Below are positions 9,370 to 17,909 of a DNA stretch of 64,000 bases, in pieces. The DNA is from JAABRB01 sp963735025 (lineage in GTDB: Bacteria; Pseudomonadota; Gammaproteobacteria; Burkholderiales; SG8-39), in NCBI GenBank assembly GCA_963735025.1, contig CAVTJG010000009.1, positions 1,736,001-1,800,000 on the forward strand, in the 5' to 3' direction. The stretch's first letter is position 1; each line of letters starts with the position of its first letter. A model generated the notes under the pieces. It saw nothing but the letters and a program-made list of their open reading frames with translations, made no database searches and was not told where the DNA came from. Made by a program: the position numbers and the translations under genes.

Positions 9370-10058
9370 CGGACCCCGGAGCACAGGTTCTGGTGGTCGA
9401 GGACGATGCGGAGATTCGCGGCATCATCCAAAGCGCGTTGGAGGATGCAGGCTACCGCGTGGCGGAGGCCGCGAACTGCGCGCGCGGCCTGATCGAGGCC
9501 GGAGCGCGCAAGCCGGATCTCGTGGTCCTCGATCTGGGTCTCCCCGACGAGGACGGGGTCGAGTTCATCCGGCAGATGCGCGCCTGGAGTGCAAAGCCGA
9601 TCATCGTGCTCTCGGCGCGAACCGACGAAGCGCAGAAGGTCGCAGCGCTCGACGAGGGCGCCGACGACTATCTCGCGAAGCCGTTCGGCGTCGCAGAGCT
9701 GCTGGCGCGGGTCCGCGCCGGCCTGCGCCGCGCGTTTCGCACGCCGGATAGCGACGCGTCCAGCGTGACCTTCGGTGACGTCACGGTCGATCTCGCGGAT
9801 CGGGCCGTCTCCCGGGCGGGCGCTCCCGTGCGTCTCACCGCCGTGGAGTTCAGGTTGCTCGCGATGCTCATCACGCATCCCGGCCGGATCGTTACCCAGC
9901 GCCACCTGCTCCGGGAAGTGTGGGGGCCCGCGCACGTCGAGCATGGCCACTACTTGCGCGTCTACATGGGCCACCTGCGGCAAAAGCTCGAGACGGAACC
10001 GGCCCGTCCCCGCCATCTCGTCACGGAGACGGGTGTGGGATACCGCTTCGTGCCGTGA
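9366..10058 (+). CDS. KdpE-like response regulator (OmpR family)
   Basis: This is a DNA-binding response regulator of 230 residues. The receiver domain (about 5-120) has the acidic pair VVEDD, the phospho-acceptor Asp in VLDLGLPDEDG and the Lys in KPFGV. The C-terminal winged helix (about 130-228) has YLRVYMGHLRQKLE. It begins at a GTG overlapping the kinase stop by 3 bases, so translation is probably coupled. It resembles KdpE, but the window holds no kdpFABC, so kup is the likely target. No operator was recognised in the kup leader. Confidence 0.88.
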   Translation: MTDPGAQVLVVEDDAEIRGIIQSALEDAGYRVAEAANCARGLIEAGARKPDLVVLDLGLPDEDGVEFIRQMRAWSAKPIIVLSARTDEAQKVAALDEGADDYLAKPFGVAELLARVRAGLRRAFRTPDSDASSVTFGDVTVDLADRAVSRAGAPVRLTAVEFRLLAMLITHPGRIVTQRHLLREVWGPAHVEHGHYLRVYMGHLRQKLETEPARPRHLVTETGVGYRFVP

Positions 10059-10075
10059 GTGGTGCGGTGCGCTCC

Positions 10076-10161
10076 AACCACCCCGCCCGCTTCGCGGGCA
10101 CCCCTCCTTGTATGGTTCGTCGAGGCGCCCCAGGGTTGAGAATGGAGGGGCGCTGGGGTGG
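10076..10161. repeat. Family A intergenic repeat, copy 1
   Basis: This 86-bp element lies 17 bp after the kdpE-like gene. It starts AACCACCCCGCCCGC, has a GCGGG stem, shares CCTTGTATGGTTCGTCGAGG in its centre, and ends GAATGGAGGGGCGCTGGGG. An inverted copy lies at 38461-38547. The match stops at 10161, close to the left edge of the IS110 element. Confidence 0.8.
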
Positions 10162-10177
10162 AGGGACTACGCTCTCC

Positions 10178-10354
10178 TATCTGCTGCCTTGAGGCAGACA
10201 GACCTTTCAAGGCTTCTCCCGCCCACACCATCCAACGTCGATGAGGAATCCCGCGGCGGGCCTGTGCAACCAGGCTTCGACCGCCCATGGTCCGCAAGGT
10301 CACGTCAGGGTGTGCCACCCCAGCCTCGTTAACGTAACACGAGAGGAGCACACC
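10178..10354 (+). ncRNA. Candidate bridge RNA region of the IS110 element
   Basis: In IS110 elements the long non-coding end encodes a structured guide (bridge) RNA that pairs with target and donor DNA. Here the 177 bases before the transposase begin with a strong hairpin: TGCC/GGCA around TTGA, extended to about nine pairs with one bulge (10180-10202). A second stem pairs GCCTG with CAGGC (about 10259-10275). Position and structure suggest a bridge RNA. The guide loops were not identified. Confidence 0.35.
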
Positions 10355-11311
10355 ATGGTTGAAGCACCGATCTACATCGGCGCCGACGTCGCCAAGGACA
10401 CCATCGAGTTGGCCTACGCCAATCAGATGGGCGCGCCGCTTCGCATCGAGAACCGTCGCACGGCCATCAGCGCTTGGCTCAAGAGCGTGCCCCGCGGCAC
10501 GCCCCTCGCCCTGGAGGCCACCGGGCCCTACCACGAGCTGCTCTGCACGCTGGCCCATCGGCGCGGGCTGATCGTCTACCTGCTCAATCCCAAGCGCACT
10601 CGTCATTACCTGCAGGCCATGAGTCCGCGTGCCAAGACCGATCGGGTCGATGCGCCGCTCATCGCCACATTCCTGGCCAACGAGCAGCCGCGGCTTCGGC
10701 CCTGGGCGCCGCTGCGCCCCGAGGAGCGGCGTGCCTGGGCGCTGCTTCGCCGGCGCGCCAAGCTCGTCAATGCGCGCCAGCGCCTCGAGCAGAGCTTGGC
10801 TGGGTTGCCCAGCATGCGCTCGACGCGCGCCGCGTTGCTCGCCGAGCTCGAGCGCGCGCTTGGCGTGCTCGACACTCAACTCGCCCGCCTGCTTGCCCAA
10901 GACCCCACGCACGCCAATCTCCTCCACGACCTGCAATCCATCGTCGGGGTGGGCCCCCTCACCAGCTCGGCATTGCTGCTGGCGCTCAAGCGCGGCACCT
11001 TCGCCACCAGCGATGCTTTCATCGCCTTCCTCGGACTGGATCTGCGCGTGCGCGACTCGGGCAACAAGCGGGGCAGGCGCCGACTCACCAAGCACGGCGA
11101 GCCCGAACTGCGCCGCCTGCTCTATACCGCCGCCATGGCGGCGCGGCGTACTCAAGCCTGGCGACCCGTGTTCGAGCACTACCTCGCGCGCGGCTTCTCC
11201 AGCATCCAGACCTTGGTGATCGTCGCCCGGCGTATCGCCCGCGTCGCCTGGTCGCTCTACAAGCACGGCGGCTCCTTCAACCCCCAACGGCTGGTCCAGG
11301 GCTTGACCTGA
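10355..11311 (+). CDS. IS110-family transposase (DEDD plus Transposase_20)
   Basis: This 318-residue recombinase has the IS110 layout. The N-terminal RuvC-like DEDD domain has YIGADVAKD (about 7-15), LALEATGPYHE and AKTDRVDAPLIA. The C-terminal Transposase_20 region has the helix-hairpin-helix-like SIVGVGPLTSSALL and the Ser-containing DSGNKRGRRR. The ATG at 10355 is preceded by GAGAGGAGC, a good ribosome site. The frame is intact, so the element may be active. It probably mediates insertion guided by an RNA from the left non-coding end. Confidence 0.93.
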   Translation: MVEAPIYIGADVAKDTIELAYANQMGAPLRIENRRTAISAWLKSVPRGTPLALEATGPYHELLCTLAHRRGLIVYLLNPKRTRHYLQAMSPRAKTDRVDAPLIATFLANEQPRLRPWAPLRPEERRAWALLRRRAKLVNARQRLEQSLAGLPSMRSTRAALLAELERALGVLDTQLARLLAQDPTHANLLHDLQSIVGVGPLTSSALLLALKRGTFATSDAFIAFLGLDLRVRDSGNKRGRRRLTKHGEPELRRLLYTAAMAARRTQAWRPVFEHYLARGFSSIQTLVIVARRIARVAWSLYKHGGSFNPQRLVQGLT

Positions 11312-11354
11312 ACCATAGAATCTTGAAAAGGAGGGGGAAGACAAATTCGCCGAG

Positions 11355-12051
11355 TTACCGCGGCATTGCCGGCACGCCGAATAGCCAGCCGTGGCTGAAC
11401 AGCCAGCACCGCGTAGATCACGATCCCGAGGCCACGCGCCACCAGCCGATTCCTTTCCAGTCGACCTTGACGCGGCCCGCGGCGGCGGCGGCGAACGGCA
11501 CCAGGGAGGTGTGCGCGGCGAACGCCTGCCAGGCGTCGCCGAGCCTGAGCGCGCGCTTGTGATCGATCGCGGCCATCCCGCCGAGCGACAGGATCAGCAT
11601 GCCTCCGAACAGTAGCGCCGAGGCCGCGTCGCCGTTGGCGGCGAGGTGTGCCACCGACCAGAGGGTCGTCCCCCAGAGGAACGGATGCCGGGTGATCGTG
11701 ACGATTCCCCGCGTCGCGCGGGACGCGTCACTGAGCCGCTCGCCGCCCACGGCCGTCGGGTTGGGCGTCGTGAGCCCGATGACGGCGAGGAGCAGCGCGA
11801 AGGGCATCAGCCCCATGGCAATGGTGCGGCCTGCCATGCCAAGATCCCACAGGCCGACGAAAGGCGCAGCCCGAAACGCCATGATCGCCCAGGCAAGAAA
11901 GAGGACCGACACCAGCGCATAGGCGCCGAGAAACGGCCCCTCGCCCAGTGCGGTCACCAGACGCGAGCGCACCGGAGGCCAGGAGAGCAGGAAGTGGCCG
12001 CCGACGAAGCCGGCCATCGCGAGTGAAGAGCGCCAGGAGGGTGCCGGTCAT
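11355..12051 (-). pseudogene. nnrU: NnrU-family membrane protein, frameshifted
   Basis: The longest intact segment (11418-12017) encodes about 200 residues of an NnrU-like membrane protein with VTITRHPFLWG and the membrane-spanning AMGLMPFALLL. The N-terminus MTGTLLALF sits in another frame ending near 12022. The C-terminus needs two more shifts (about 11430 and 11400) to read VIYAVLA and then SHGWLFGVPAMPR before the stop at 11355. Three small indels break one conserved protein. This may be decay next to the IS element, or sequence error as in several other genes of this window. NnrU is linked to nitric-oxide metabolism in some bacteria. Confidence 0.75.
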
Positions 12052-12245
12052 GGTCGGAGATTCTAATGCGTCGCCGCCCCGGTCGGAGTCGCAGGCTCCG
12101 GTCGACGCCCGGAGAGGCCGGGTCGCAGTGCACTCCGCCGGGCGGGGACGATGCCGATTGCATAAATCCGGCCGGGCAGGAGGTGTCGGAGTCCTGTCAA
12201 AACCTAGCCTTAGCGTGAGGTTGTTCACGTATCCCATTATTTTCG

Positions 12246-12274
12246 TTGTCGAAGCGCGCCGGGCTCGGTACACT
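12246..12274 (+). promoter_or_regulatory. Possible sigma-70 promoter of pbpG
   Basis: A -35-like TTGTCG (12246-12251) and a -10-like TACACT (12269-12274) are separated by 17 bp, each matching four of six consensus positions. They lie 33-60 bp before the ATG of the peptidase gene. The rest of the 255-bp interval after nnrU shows no gene. Confidence 0.4.
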
Positions 12275-12306
12275 TTGCCGGACTTGGGAGAGGGGCGGGG
12301 CCTGAT

Positions 12307-13296
12307 ATGTCGATTCGCTTCCGTAGGGCAGCGGCAGTAGCGTTTTTCCTGGTTGCGGCGCAGGCCGCGGCTATTCCCGCGCAGGCCGGCGCGCCCGCGG
12401 ATCCCAAGATCCGCTCGGCCTCCGTGCTGGTCCTGGATCAGGCGACCGGCGAGGTGCTCTACAGCAAGAACGAGTCGGCGATCGTGCCGATCGCGTCCAT
12501 CACCAAGCTGATGACTGCCATGGTGACGCTCGACGCGGGTCTGCCGCTCGACGAGGAAATCACGATCGAGCGCGAAGACCTGCCGACCGTGCCGGGCGCC
12601 AAGCTCTATTCGGCATTGCGCGTTCATGACAAGATCAGGCGCGACGATCTTCTGAAGCTCGCACTCATGTCCTCGGAGAATCGTGCGGCTGCGACGCTCG
12701 GCATGAGCTACCCGGGCGGGCTGGACCGGTTCGTGGAAGCGATGAACGCGAAGGCAATCCTGCTCGGCATGAGCGACTCGCGGTTCGTCGAGCCGACCGG
12801 CCTCTCGGCGGAGAACGTATCCAGTGCCGGCGATCTCGCGCGGCTCGTGGAGGCGGCCCATACCTATCCGCTGATCCGGGAGTACTCGACGTCGAAATCG
12901 CACGAGCTCCGCGTCGGCAAGCGCAAGCTCTCGTATCACAACACCAACCGGCTCGTCTCGAGCCCGTCGTGGGAAATCGGCGTGCAGAAGACCGGATTCA
13001 TCCGGGCGGCCGGCCGTTGCCTCGTCATGCAGGCGAACATCGAGACCCGATCGCTGATCATCGTGTTGCTGGACTCGGTCGGCAAGTACACGCGGATCGG
13101 CGATGCGAATCGCCTCCGCCAGTGGCTCGAGGCGACGAAGGCGCTTGCGTCCATTGCGTCCGATGCGATGAATTCCCCAGACACACCGACGCGCCGTTCG
13201 GCTTCCGCGCCAAACGCGCGTCCGGCGTACGATAGCGGCTCCGAAAACGGAAGCCGCGTGAGTGTCCAGTACCCGTCCCAACAGAATATCTGGTGA
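12307..13296 (+). CDS. pbpG: D-alanyl-D-alanine endopeptidase/carboxypeptidase, PbpG type
   Basis: This is a periplasmic serine peptidase (S11 family) that trims peptidoglycan side chains or cross-links. A signal peptide occupies residues about 1-28 and ends in an AQA-like cleavage region. The catalytic motifs are SITK (SxxK, near 64), SEN (near 122) and KTG (near 226). The length of 329 residues is normal. The last 35 bp overlap the start of egtD in another frame, so the two genes probably share a transcript. The C-terminal tail after about residue 285 is low in conservation and Ser/Asn-rich. Confidence 0.9.
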   Translation: MSIRFRRAAAVAFFLVAAQAAAIPAQAGAPADPKIRSASVLVLDQATGEVLYSKNESAIVPIASITKLMTAMVTLDAGLPLDEEITIEREDLPTVPGAKLYSALRVHDKIRRDDLLKLALMSSENRAAATLGMSYPGGLDRFVEAMNAKAILLGMSDSRFVEPTGLSAENVSSAGDLARLVEAAHTYPLIREYSTSKSHELRVGKRKLSYHNTNRLVSSPSWEIGVQKTGFIRAAGRCLVMQANIETRSLIIVLLDSVGKYTRIGDANRLRQWLEATKALASIASDAMNSPDTPTRRSASAPNARPAYDSGSENGSRVSVQYPSQQNIW

Positions 13297-14293
13297 GCCC
13301 TCCGGGCCCGCCGAACCATCCCGGTTCGAGCAGGCCGGCATCGTCCGTTACTACGATTGCCTGACCCACACCGCGTCGTTTCGCGACGATGTGCTGGCCG
13401 GCCTCGCTGCCCCGCGCAAGGTCTTGCCGCCGAAGTATTTCTATGACGACGAGGGTTCGCGCCTCTTCGAGGAGATCTGCGAGCTTCCCGAGTACTACCC
13501 GACTCGCACCGAGATGGCGATCATGCGGGAGCGCGTCCCGGAGATCGTCCGGCTGCTCGGGACCGACATCGAACTGATCGAGCTGGGCTCCGGCGCTAGC
13601 GTGAAGACCCGGTTGCTCATCGAGGAGGCCCGGCCGGCGCTTTATGTGCCCATAGAGATCGCCGACGATGCGTTGCGACGCGCATCGGCCCAGCTTGTCG
13701 AGTACTTTCCCTGGCTGCACATCTGCGCCGTGCGGGCCGACTTCTCGCGGCCGCTGCGAATGCCGAGCTTCACCGGCGTCCCGGTCAAGCTCAAAGTGGC
13801 TTACTTCCCCGGCTCGACCATCGGCAACTTCGCCCCCGAGGACGCCGTCTCGCTCCTGCGCAACGTGCGCGACCTGACCGGCACCGGCGGACGCCTGCTG
13901 CTCGGTGTCGACCTGAAGAAGGACCGCCGCACGCTAGAGGCGGCGTACGACGATGCGGCAGGCGTGACCGCGCGCTTCAACCTCAACCTGCTGGCACGCA
14001 TCAATCGCGATCTCGGCGGGGATTTTCAGCTGAAGCGCTTTCGCCACAAGGCCTTCTACGATGAGCACCTGGGACGCGTCGAGATGCACCTCGAGAGCGT
14101 GTACTCGCAGTTTGTGCACGTGGCCGGCCAGCGCTTCGACTTCAAGCCGGGCGAGACGATTCACACCGAGAACTCGTACAAGTACACGGTGCCTGATTTT
14201 CAGGCCCTCGCGCGTCGGGCGCGCTTCGAGCCGCAGCACGTCTGGACGGACGACCAGAACCTCTTCTCGGTACACCTGATGATCGCGGTTTAG
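13262..14293 (+). CDS. egtD: L-histidine N-alpha-methyltransferase EgtD
   Basis: This is a SAM-dependent methyltransferase of 343 residues from the histidine-specific EgtD family, which makes hercynine, the precursor of ergothioneine. Visible features are KYFYDDEGSRLFEEICELPE near residue 60, the SAM loop IELGSGASVKTRLL near 105, and PGSTIGNF near 185. The start is taken as the GTG at 13262, inside the 3' end of pbpG. The sulfoxide synthase EgtB is not in the window, so the pathway partner must lie elsewhere or the role differs. Confidence 0.88.
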   Translation: MSSTRPNRISGEPSGPAEPSRFEQAGIVRYYDCLTHTASFRDDVLAGLAAPRKVLPPKYFYDDEGSRLFEEICELPEYYPTRTEMAIMRERVPEIVRLLGTDIELIELGSGASVKTRLLIEEARPALYVPIEIADDALRRASAQLVEYFPWLHICAVRADFSRPLRMPSFTGVPVKLKVAYFPGSTIGNFAPEDAVSLLRNVRDLTGTGGRLLLGVDLKKDRRTLEAAYDDAAGVTARFNLNLLARINRDLGGDFQLKRFRHKAFYDEHLGRVEMHLESVYSQFVHVAGQRFDFKPGETIHTENSYKYTVPDFQALARRARFEPQHVWTDDQNLFSVHLMIAV

Positions 14294-14314
14294 GGTCCAC
14301 GACACCCCACCGAG

Positions 14315-14686
14315 TCACTCCTCCAGCCAGTCGAGCGCGGCGGACGGGTCGGTAAACGACTGGAACGCGAATCCATGCGCGACCGCGAACATCTCGAAGT
14401 ATCGGCCCAGGTTCAGCTCATCCTCGGTGCGATGGAGCGAGGCGACCTTGTGTCCGGGCTGCAGGCCGGCACCTTCGAGGTCCGCAGCGACCTCGAAGAG
14501 GTCCGAGACGGCGAGCGGACTCTCATTGGTCTCGCGCCAATCGATCAGCACGTGATGGTGAACATTCTGGCTGCAGTCGCGAACGATGTCGGCAAGCAAT
14601 TTGCGGCTGGCCTCCAGATCAAGCTCGCCGGTGCGGCTGGCACGCAAGAAGTCGCGGGTCGTTACTACTCGAATATCGAAGGGCAT
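14315..14686 (-). CDS. Small SpoIIAA/STAS-like protein of unknown function
   Basis: This is a 123-residue soluble protein. Its alternating hydrophobic pattern, including HHVLIDWRETNES near the middle and a C-terminal FTDPSAALDWLEE, resembles SpoIIAA/STAS-like folds (DUF4180/STAS-like group). No catalytic residue stands out. It lies convergent to egtD, 21 bp away, and downstream of iclR on the same strand with a 31-bp gap, so it could be co-transcribed with iclR. Function unknown. Confidence 0.65.
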   Translation of the reverse strand: MPFDIRVVTTRDFLRASRTGELDLEASRKLLADIVRDCSQNVHHHVLIDWRETNESPLAVSDLFEVAADLEGAGLQPGHKVASLHRTEDELNLGRYFEMFAVAHGFAFQSFTDPSAALDWLEE

Positions 14687-14717
14687 GGACTCGGGTAATG
14701 CAATGTTTCAGCGTCGT

Positions 14718-15548
14718 TCATTCTACCGTCGAGGTCATGCGCCCGACGGACGCGCCTGCGATCGTTGGATGGCCTATCGCCCGTGAAGTCTTCTCCGCGG
14801 TCTCCTTGATCAGCCAGGACCACTGCAGCTTCAGGCGCTCGGCCGGCGCGGAGAGGGAAAGTCCCGCCACCAGGGCGCCCGCATCGTCGCGAATCCCCGC
14901 CGCGACGCAACGCACGCCCACCTCCGCCTCCTCGTTGTCGGTGGCATAGCCCTGTTTGCGGACTTTCTCCAGTTCCTTTTCGAGGGTCGGCAGTGAGTGA
15001 AGCGTGTTGCGCGTGAACGTCGGCAACCCGGTGCGCTCGGCGTAGCTCCGGACTCCCTCGGGTGGTTCTTCCGCGAGGAAGAGCTTGCCGACCGCCGTGA
15101 CGTGCAGGGGTGCGCGGGCGCCGATGATGTTCACGACCCGCATGAGCGAGCGGCCACTCGAGGTGCGTTCGATATAGACGATCTCGTCGTCGCGTCGCAC
15201 CGACAGGTTGACCGCTTCGCCGGTCGCGGCGTGAAGCTCGCGCATGAGCGGAAGCGCGTGCTCGCGCACGCTGATGCGCGACTTGACGAGGTTGCCCAGC
15301 TCGAGCAACCGGAGACCGAGCCGGTAGCTTCCCTGATCGACGCGTTCCACCAGGCGATCGTTCACGAGCGCGGTCAGGATGCGGTGCGCGGTGGAGGGAT
15401 GCAGGCCTGCGGTCGCGGCGAGATTCTTCAGTCCGACGGCGTTGGGCGATTCGCCGAGCACGTTGATCAGCTTGGTCATGCGCTCGATGACCTGGATCGA
15501 GCTTTTCGACTCCTTGCTTGCTTCCCGCGTTGCCACGCAGCCCTCCAA
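14718..15548 (-). CDS. IclR-family transcriptional regulator
   Basis: This is a one-component regulator of 276 residues. The N-terminal winged helix-turn-helix (about 20-85) includes LKNLAATAGLHPSTAHRIL. The effector-binding domain (about 100-255) includes SGRSLMRVVN and AVGKLFLAEEP. It is divergent from lutA-lutB, which makes it the likely local regulator of that cluster. The shared interval holds two direct copies of an 11-bp motif. The ligand is unknown. Confidence 0.9.
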   Translation of the reverse strand: MEGCVATREASKESKSSIQVIERMTKLINVLGESPNAVGLKNLAATAGLHPSTAHRILTALVNDRLVERVDQGSYRLGLRLLELGNLVKSRISVREHALPLMRELHAATGEAVNLSVRRDDEIVYIERTSSGRSLMRVVNIIGARAPLHVTAVGKLFLAEEPPEGVRSYAERTGLPTFTRNTLHSLPTLEKELEKVRKQGYATDNEEAEVGVRCVAAGIRDDAGALVAGLSLSAPAERLKLQWSWLIKETAEKTSRAIGHPTIAGASVGRMTSTVE

Positions 15549-15628
15549 TCTTCATCTCGAGGCACACTGGAGCGCCTTTCGGGCCGTCTCGCCCAGAGCG
15601 GGACCCGTTGCCACCAATGCCGGTCGGT

Positions 15629-15654
15629 GCAATTCTAACTGGCGCAATTCTAAC
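15629..15654. promoter_or_regulatory. Direct 11-bp repeats in the iclR-lutA interval
   Basis: GCAATTCTAAC occurs at 15629-15639 and 15644-15654, a 15-bp period. On the minus strand each copy reads GTTAGAATTGC and holds the -10-like TAGAAT directed at iclR. The pair could be an IclR operator, tandem -10 elements, or both. Confidence 0.4.
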
Positions 15655-15747
15655 CCGCGATCCGGAATTGACGGGGGAAGTGGGAGTGCGCCTGTGCTAA
15701 CATCGGCGCGCCGGCCCGGCGACGGAGCGTCCAGAGTTCATCTTCCC

Positions 15748-16482
15748 ATGCGCGTTGGTCTCTTCGTCACCTGTCTCGTCGATCTCATGCGCCCGAACAT
15801 CGGGTTCGCCGCGCTCGAGTTGCTCGAGGCCGCCGGCTGCGAGGTCATCGTTCCGGCAACCCAGACGTGCTGCGGACAGCCCGGCTACAACTCGGGCGAT
15901 CGCGCATCTGCCCGCGCGCTGGCGCGCAAGGTTCTGGACGAGTTCGAAGGTTGCGAGTACGTCGTTGCGCCCTCCGGATCCTGCGGCGGCATGATCCGCA
16001 AGCACTATCCTGATCTATTCCGTGATGCCCCAGTCGAGCTGGACCGCATCAAGCGCCTGTCGGCGCGGACCTACGAGCTCACCGATTTCCTCGTCAACGT
16101 CGCGGCGCTCGCGAAAGTGCCCGGAACATTTCACGGCACCGTAACCTACCACGACAGCTGCGCCGGGTTGCGCGAGCTCGGCGTGCGTGCACAACCGCGC
16201 GCGCTGCTCGCGAAGATGGACGGCCTCACGCTCGCCGAGATGGAGGATTGCAACGTCTGCTGCGGCTTCGGCGGAACGTTTTCCATAAAGTTCGGAGACA
16301 TATCCTCCGCGATGGCCGACAAGAAGTGCGAGCACATCCAGGCGAGCGGCGCGGAAGCGGTGGTGCTGGGCGACCTGGGATGCATGCTGAACATCGAGGG
16401 ACGCCTGCGGCGCCGGGGTGACGACCGCACACGCGTGCTGCATGTCGCCGAGGTGTTGGCCGGGCGCGAATCGAACGACTGA
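15748..16482 (+). CDS. lutA: LutA-like (Fe-S)-binding protein, CCG-domain subunit
   Basis: This 244-residue protein has two cysteine-rich CCG domains, as in LutA/YkgE and GlpC/GlcF-type subunits. The first pair is around TCCGQPGYN (about 50) and the second around CNVCCGFGGTF (about 170). In known LutABC complexes this subunit helps oxidise L-lactate. The ATG at 15748 opens the conserved MRVGLFVTCLVDL. The frame upstream of it is non-coding interval. lutB follows after 20 bp. The true substrate here is unproven. Confidence 0.9.
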   Translation: MRVGLFVTCLVDLMRPNIGFAALELLEAAGCEVIVPATQTCCGQPGYNSGDRASARALARKVLDEFEGCEYVVAPSGSCGGMIRKHYPDLFRDAPVELDRIKRLSARTYELTDFLVNVAALAKVPGTFHGTVTYHDSCAGLRELGVRAQPRALLAKMDGLTLAEMEDCNVCCGFGGTFSIKFGDISSAMADKKCEHIQASGAEAVVLGDLGCMLNIEGRLRRRGDDRTRVLHVAEVLAGRESND

Positions 16483-16502
16483 AAAGACCCGAACGGACCT
16501 TC

Positions 16503-17909
16503 ATGGAACCGCAGTCGATTCATTTCAAGCAACGCGTCGCGAGCGAGCTCGCCAACACGCAGCTGCAGTCGAACCTGCGCCGCTTCGGCGGGCGATTCAA
16601 GATCGCGCGCGCGAAGGTGGTCGGCGAGGTCGATGACTGGGAGGCCACCCGCACCGCGGCCGCCGAGGCGCGCGACCGTGCGCTGAACAACCTCGATACC
16701 TGGATCGATCGCTTCGAGAGCGAGGCCACGCGGCGCGGGGCAACAGTGCTGTTCGCGGAGACCGGGGCGGATGTGGCGGAGCTCGTCAACGAGATCTGCC
16801 GGCGGCATGGCGTCAAGAAGGTCACCAAGTCGAAGTCGATGCTGTCCGAGGAGGCGCTCCTCAACCAGCGTCTCGAGGCGGCGGGCGTGCAGCCGGTGGA
16901 GACGGATCTCGGCGAGTACATCCTGCAGCTCGCGGGCGAGACGCCTTCGCACATCATCGCGCCCGCAATCCACAAGAGCAAGGAGCAGGTCGCGGATCTC
17001 TTCGAGCACGAGCACCACCGGCCACGTACGCTCGATATCCCGCAGATGACGCGCGAGGCGCGCGAGGTGCTGCGCGCACACTTTCTGTCGGCCGACCTGG
17101 GGATATCGGGCGGGAACTTTCTCATCGCCGAGACGGGTTCGGTCGCGCTCGTCACGAACGAGGGCAACGGACGCATGGTCACCACGCTGCCCCCCGTGCA
17201 CGTCTGCATCACCGGCATCGAGAAGGTGCTGCCGACCCTCGAGGACCTTTCGCTCGTCATGCGGCTCCTGCCGCGTTCGGCGACCGGACAGTCAATCTCG
17301 AATTACTTCACCGTGGTGACGGGCACCCGGCAGGCGGATGATCGCGACGGCCCGGAGCACATGTATTTCATCCTCGTCGACAACGGCCGCACCAACCTGG
17401 TCGGCGGGGACATGCAAGAGATGTTGCGCTGCATCCGCTGCGGCGCATGCATGAACCATTGCCCCGTTTACCAGACGATCGGTGGCCATGCGTACGGCTG
17501 GGTGTATCCCGGGCCGATGGGCTCGGTGCTGACGCCGTCGTACGTGGGTCTCGAGAATGCGCTCGACCTCCCGCATGCAGCGACCCTCTGCGGCGAATGC
17601 GCCGTTGCTTGCCCGGTGAAGATCCCGTTGCCGGACCTGCTGCGCAAGCTGCGTGAGAAACAGGTCGAGCGCGGCCTGCGGCCGGCGAGCGAACGGCTCG
17701 GCATCCGGATGTGGTCCTGGGTTGCGCAGCGACCTCGGCTCTATGCGCTCGGCACGCGCATTGCGGCGCGCTATCTGCGTTTCCAGGGAGGCAGACGGCG
17801 AATGATCAGACATTTGCCGCTCGGAAAAGGATGGACCGTCGGACGCGACATGCCCGCGCCGCGGGGGAAGACGTTCCGGGAGCTTTACGCGAAGCGCAAG
17901 GTGCGGTGA
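16503..17909 (+). CDS. lutB: LutB-like iron-sulfur oxidoreductase subunit
   Basis: This 468-residue protein has the LutB layout. An LUD-type domain comes first (about 60-290, with AETGSVALVTNEGNGR). A ferredoxin-type region then carries CIRCGACMNHCPVY (about 309) and CGECAVACPVKIPL (about 362), which bind 4Fe-4S clusters. A C-terminal DUF3390-like tail follows. It should act with LutA in electron transfer from a hydroxy acid such as lactate. No lutC follows. Instead its stop overlaps the deacetylase start (TGATG), which implies translational coupling. Confidence 0.9.
   Translation: MEPQSIHFKQRVASELANTQLQSNLRRFGGRFKIARAKVVGEVDDWEATRTAAAEARDRALNNLDTWIDRFESEATRRGATVLFAETGADVAELVNEICRRHGVKKVTKSKSMLSEEALLNQRLEAAGVQPVETDLGEYILQLAGETPSHIIAPAIHKSKEQVADLFEHEHHRPRTLDIPQMTREAREVLRAHFLSADLGISGGNFLIAETGSVALVTNEGNGRMVTTLPPVHVCITGIEKVLPTLEDLSLVMRLLPRSATGQSISNYFTVVTGTRQADDRDGPEHMYFILVDNGRTNLVGGDMQEMLRCIRCGACMNHCPVYQTIGGHAYGWVYPGPMGSVLTPSYVGLENALDLPHAATLCGECAVACPVKIPLPDLLRKLREKQVERGLRPASERLGIRMWSWVAQRPRLYALGTRIAARYLRFQGGRRRMIRHLPLGKGWTVGRDMPAPRGKTFRELYAKRKVR

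Larger units (their letters stand above)
10165..11350 (+). mobile_element. IS110-family insertion sequence
   Basis: This is a single-gene element with an IS110-type transposase and about 190 bp of non-coding sequence on its left side. Only about 40 bp lie between the transposase stop and the end of nnrU. IS110 elements lack clear inverted ends and target-site duplications, so the edges given are estimates. The left bound is the end of the family A repeat and the right bound is just before the nnrU stop. The long left non-coding end fits the IS110 subgroup rather than IS1111. Confidence 0.7.

Noticed and set aside
9962..11344. 460-residue frame antisense to the IS110 transposase
   Set aside because: A shadow of the transposase with no recognisable domain.
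15668..15703. Possible sigma-70 promoter before lutA (TTGACG ... TAACAT)
   Set aside because: The spacing is about 24 bp, too long. No better -10 lies at 16-18 bp.
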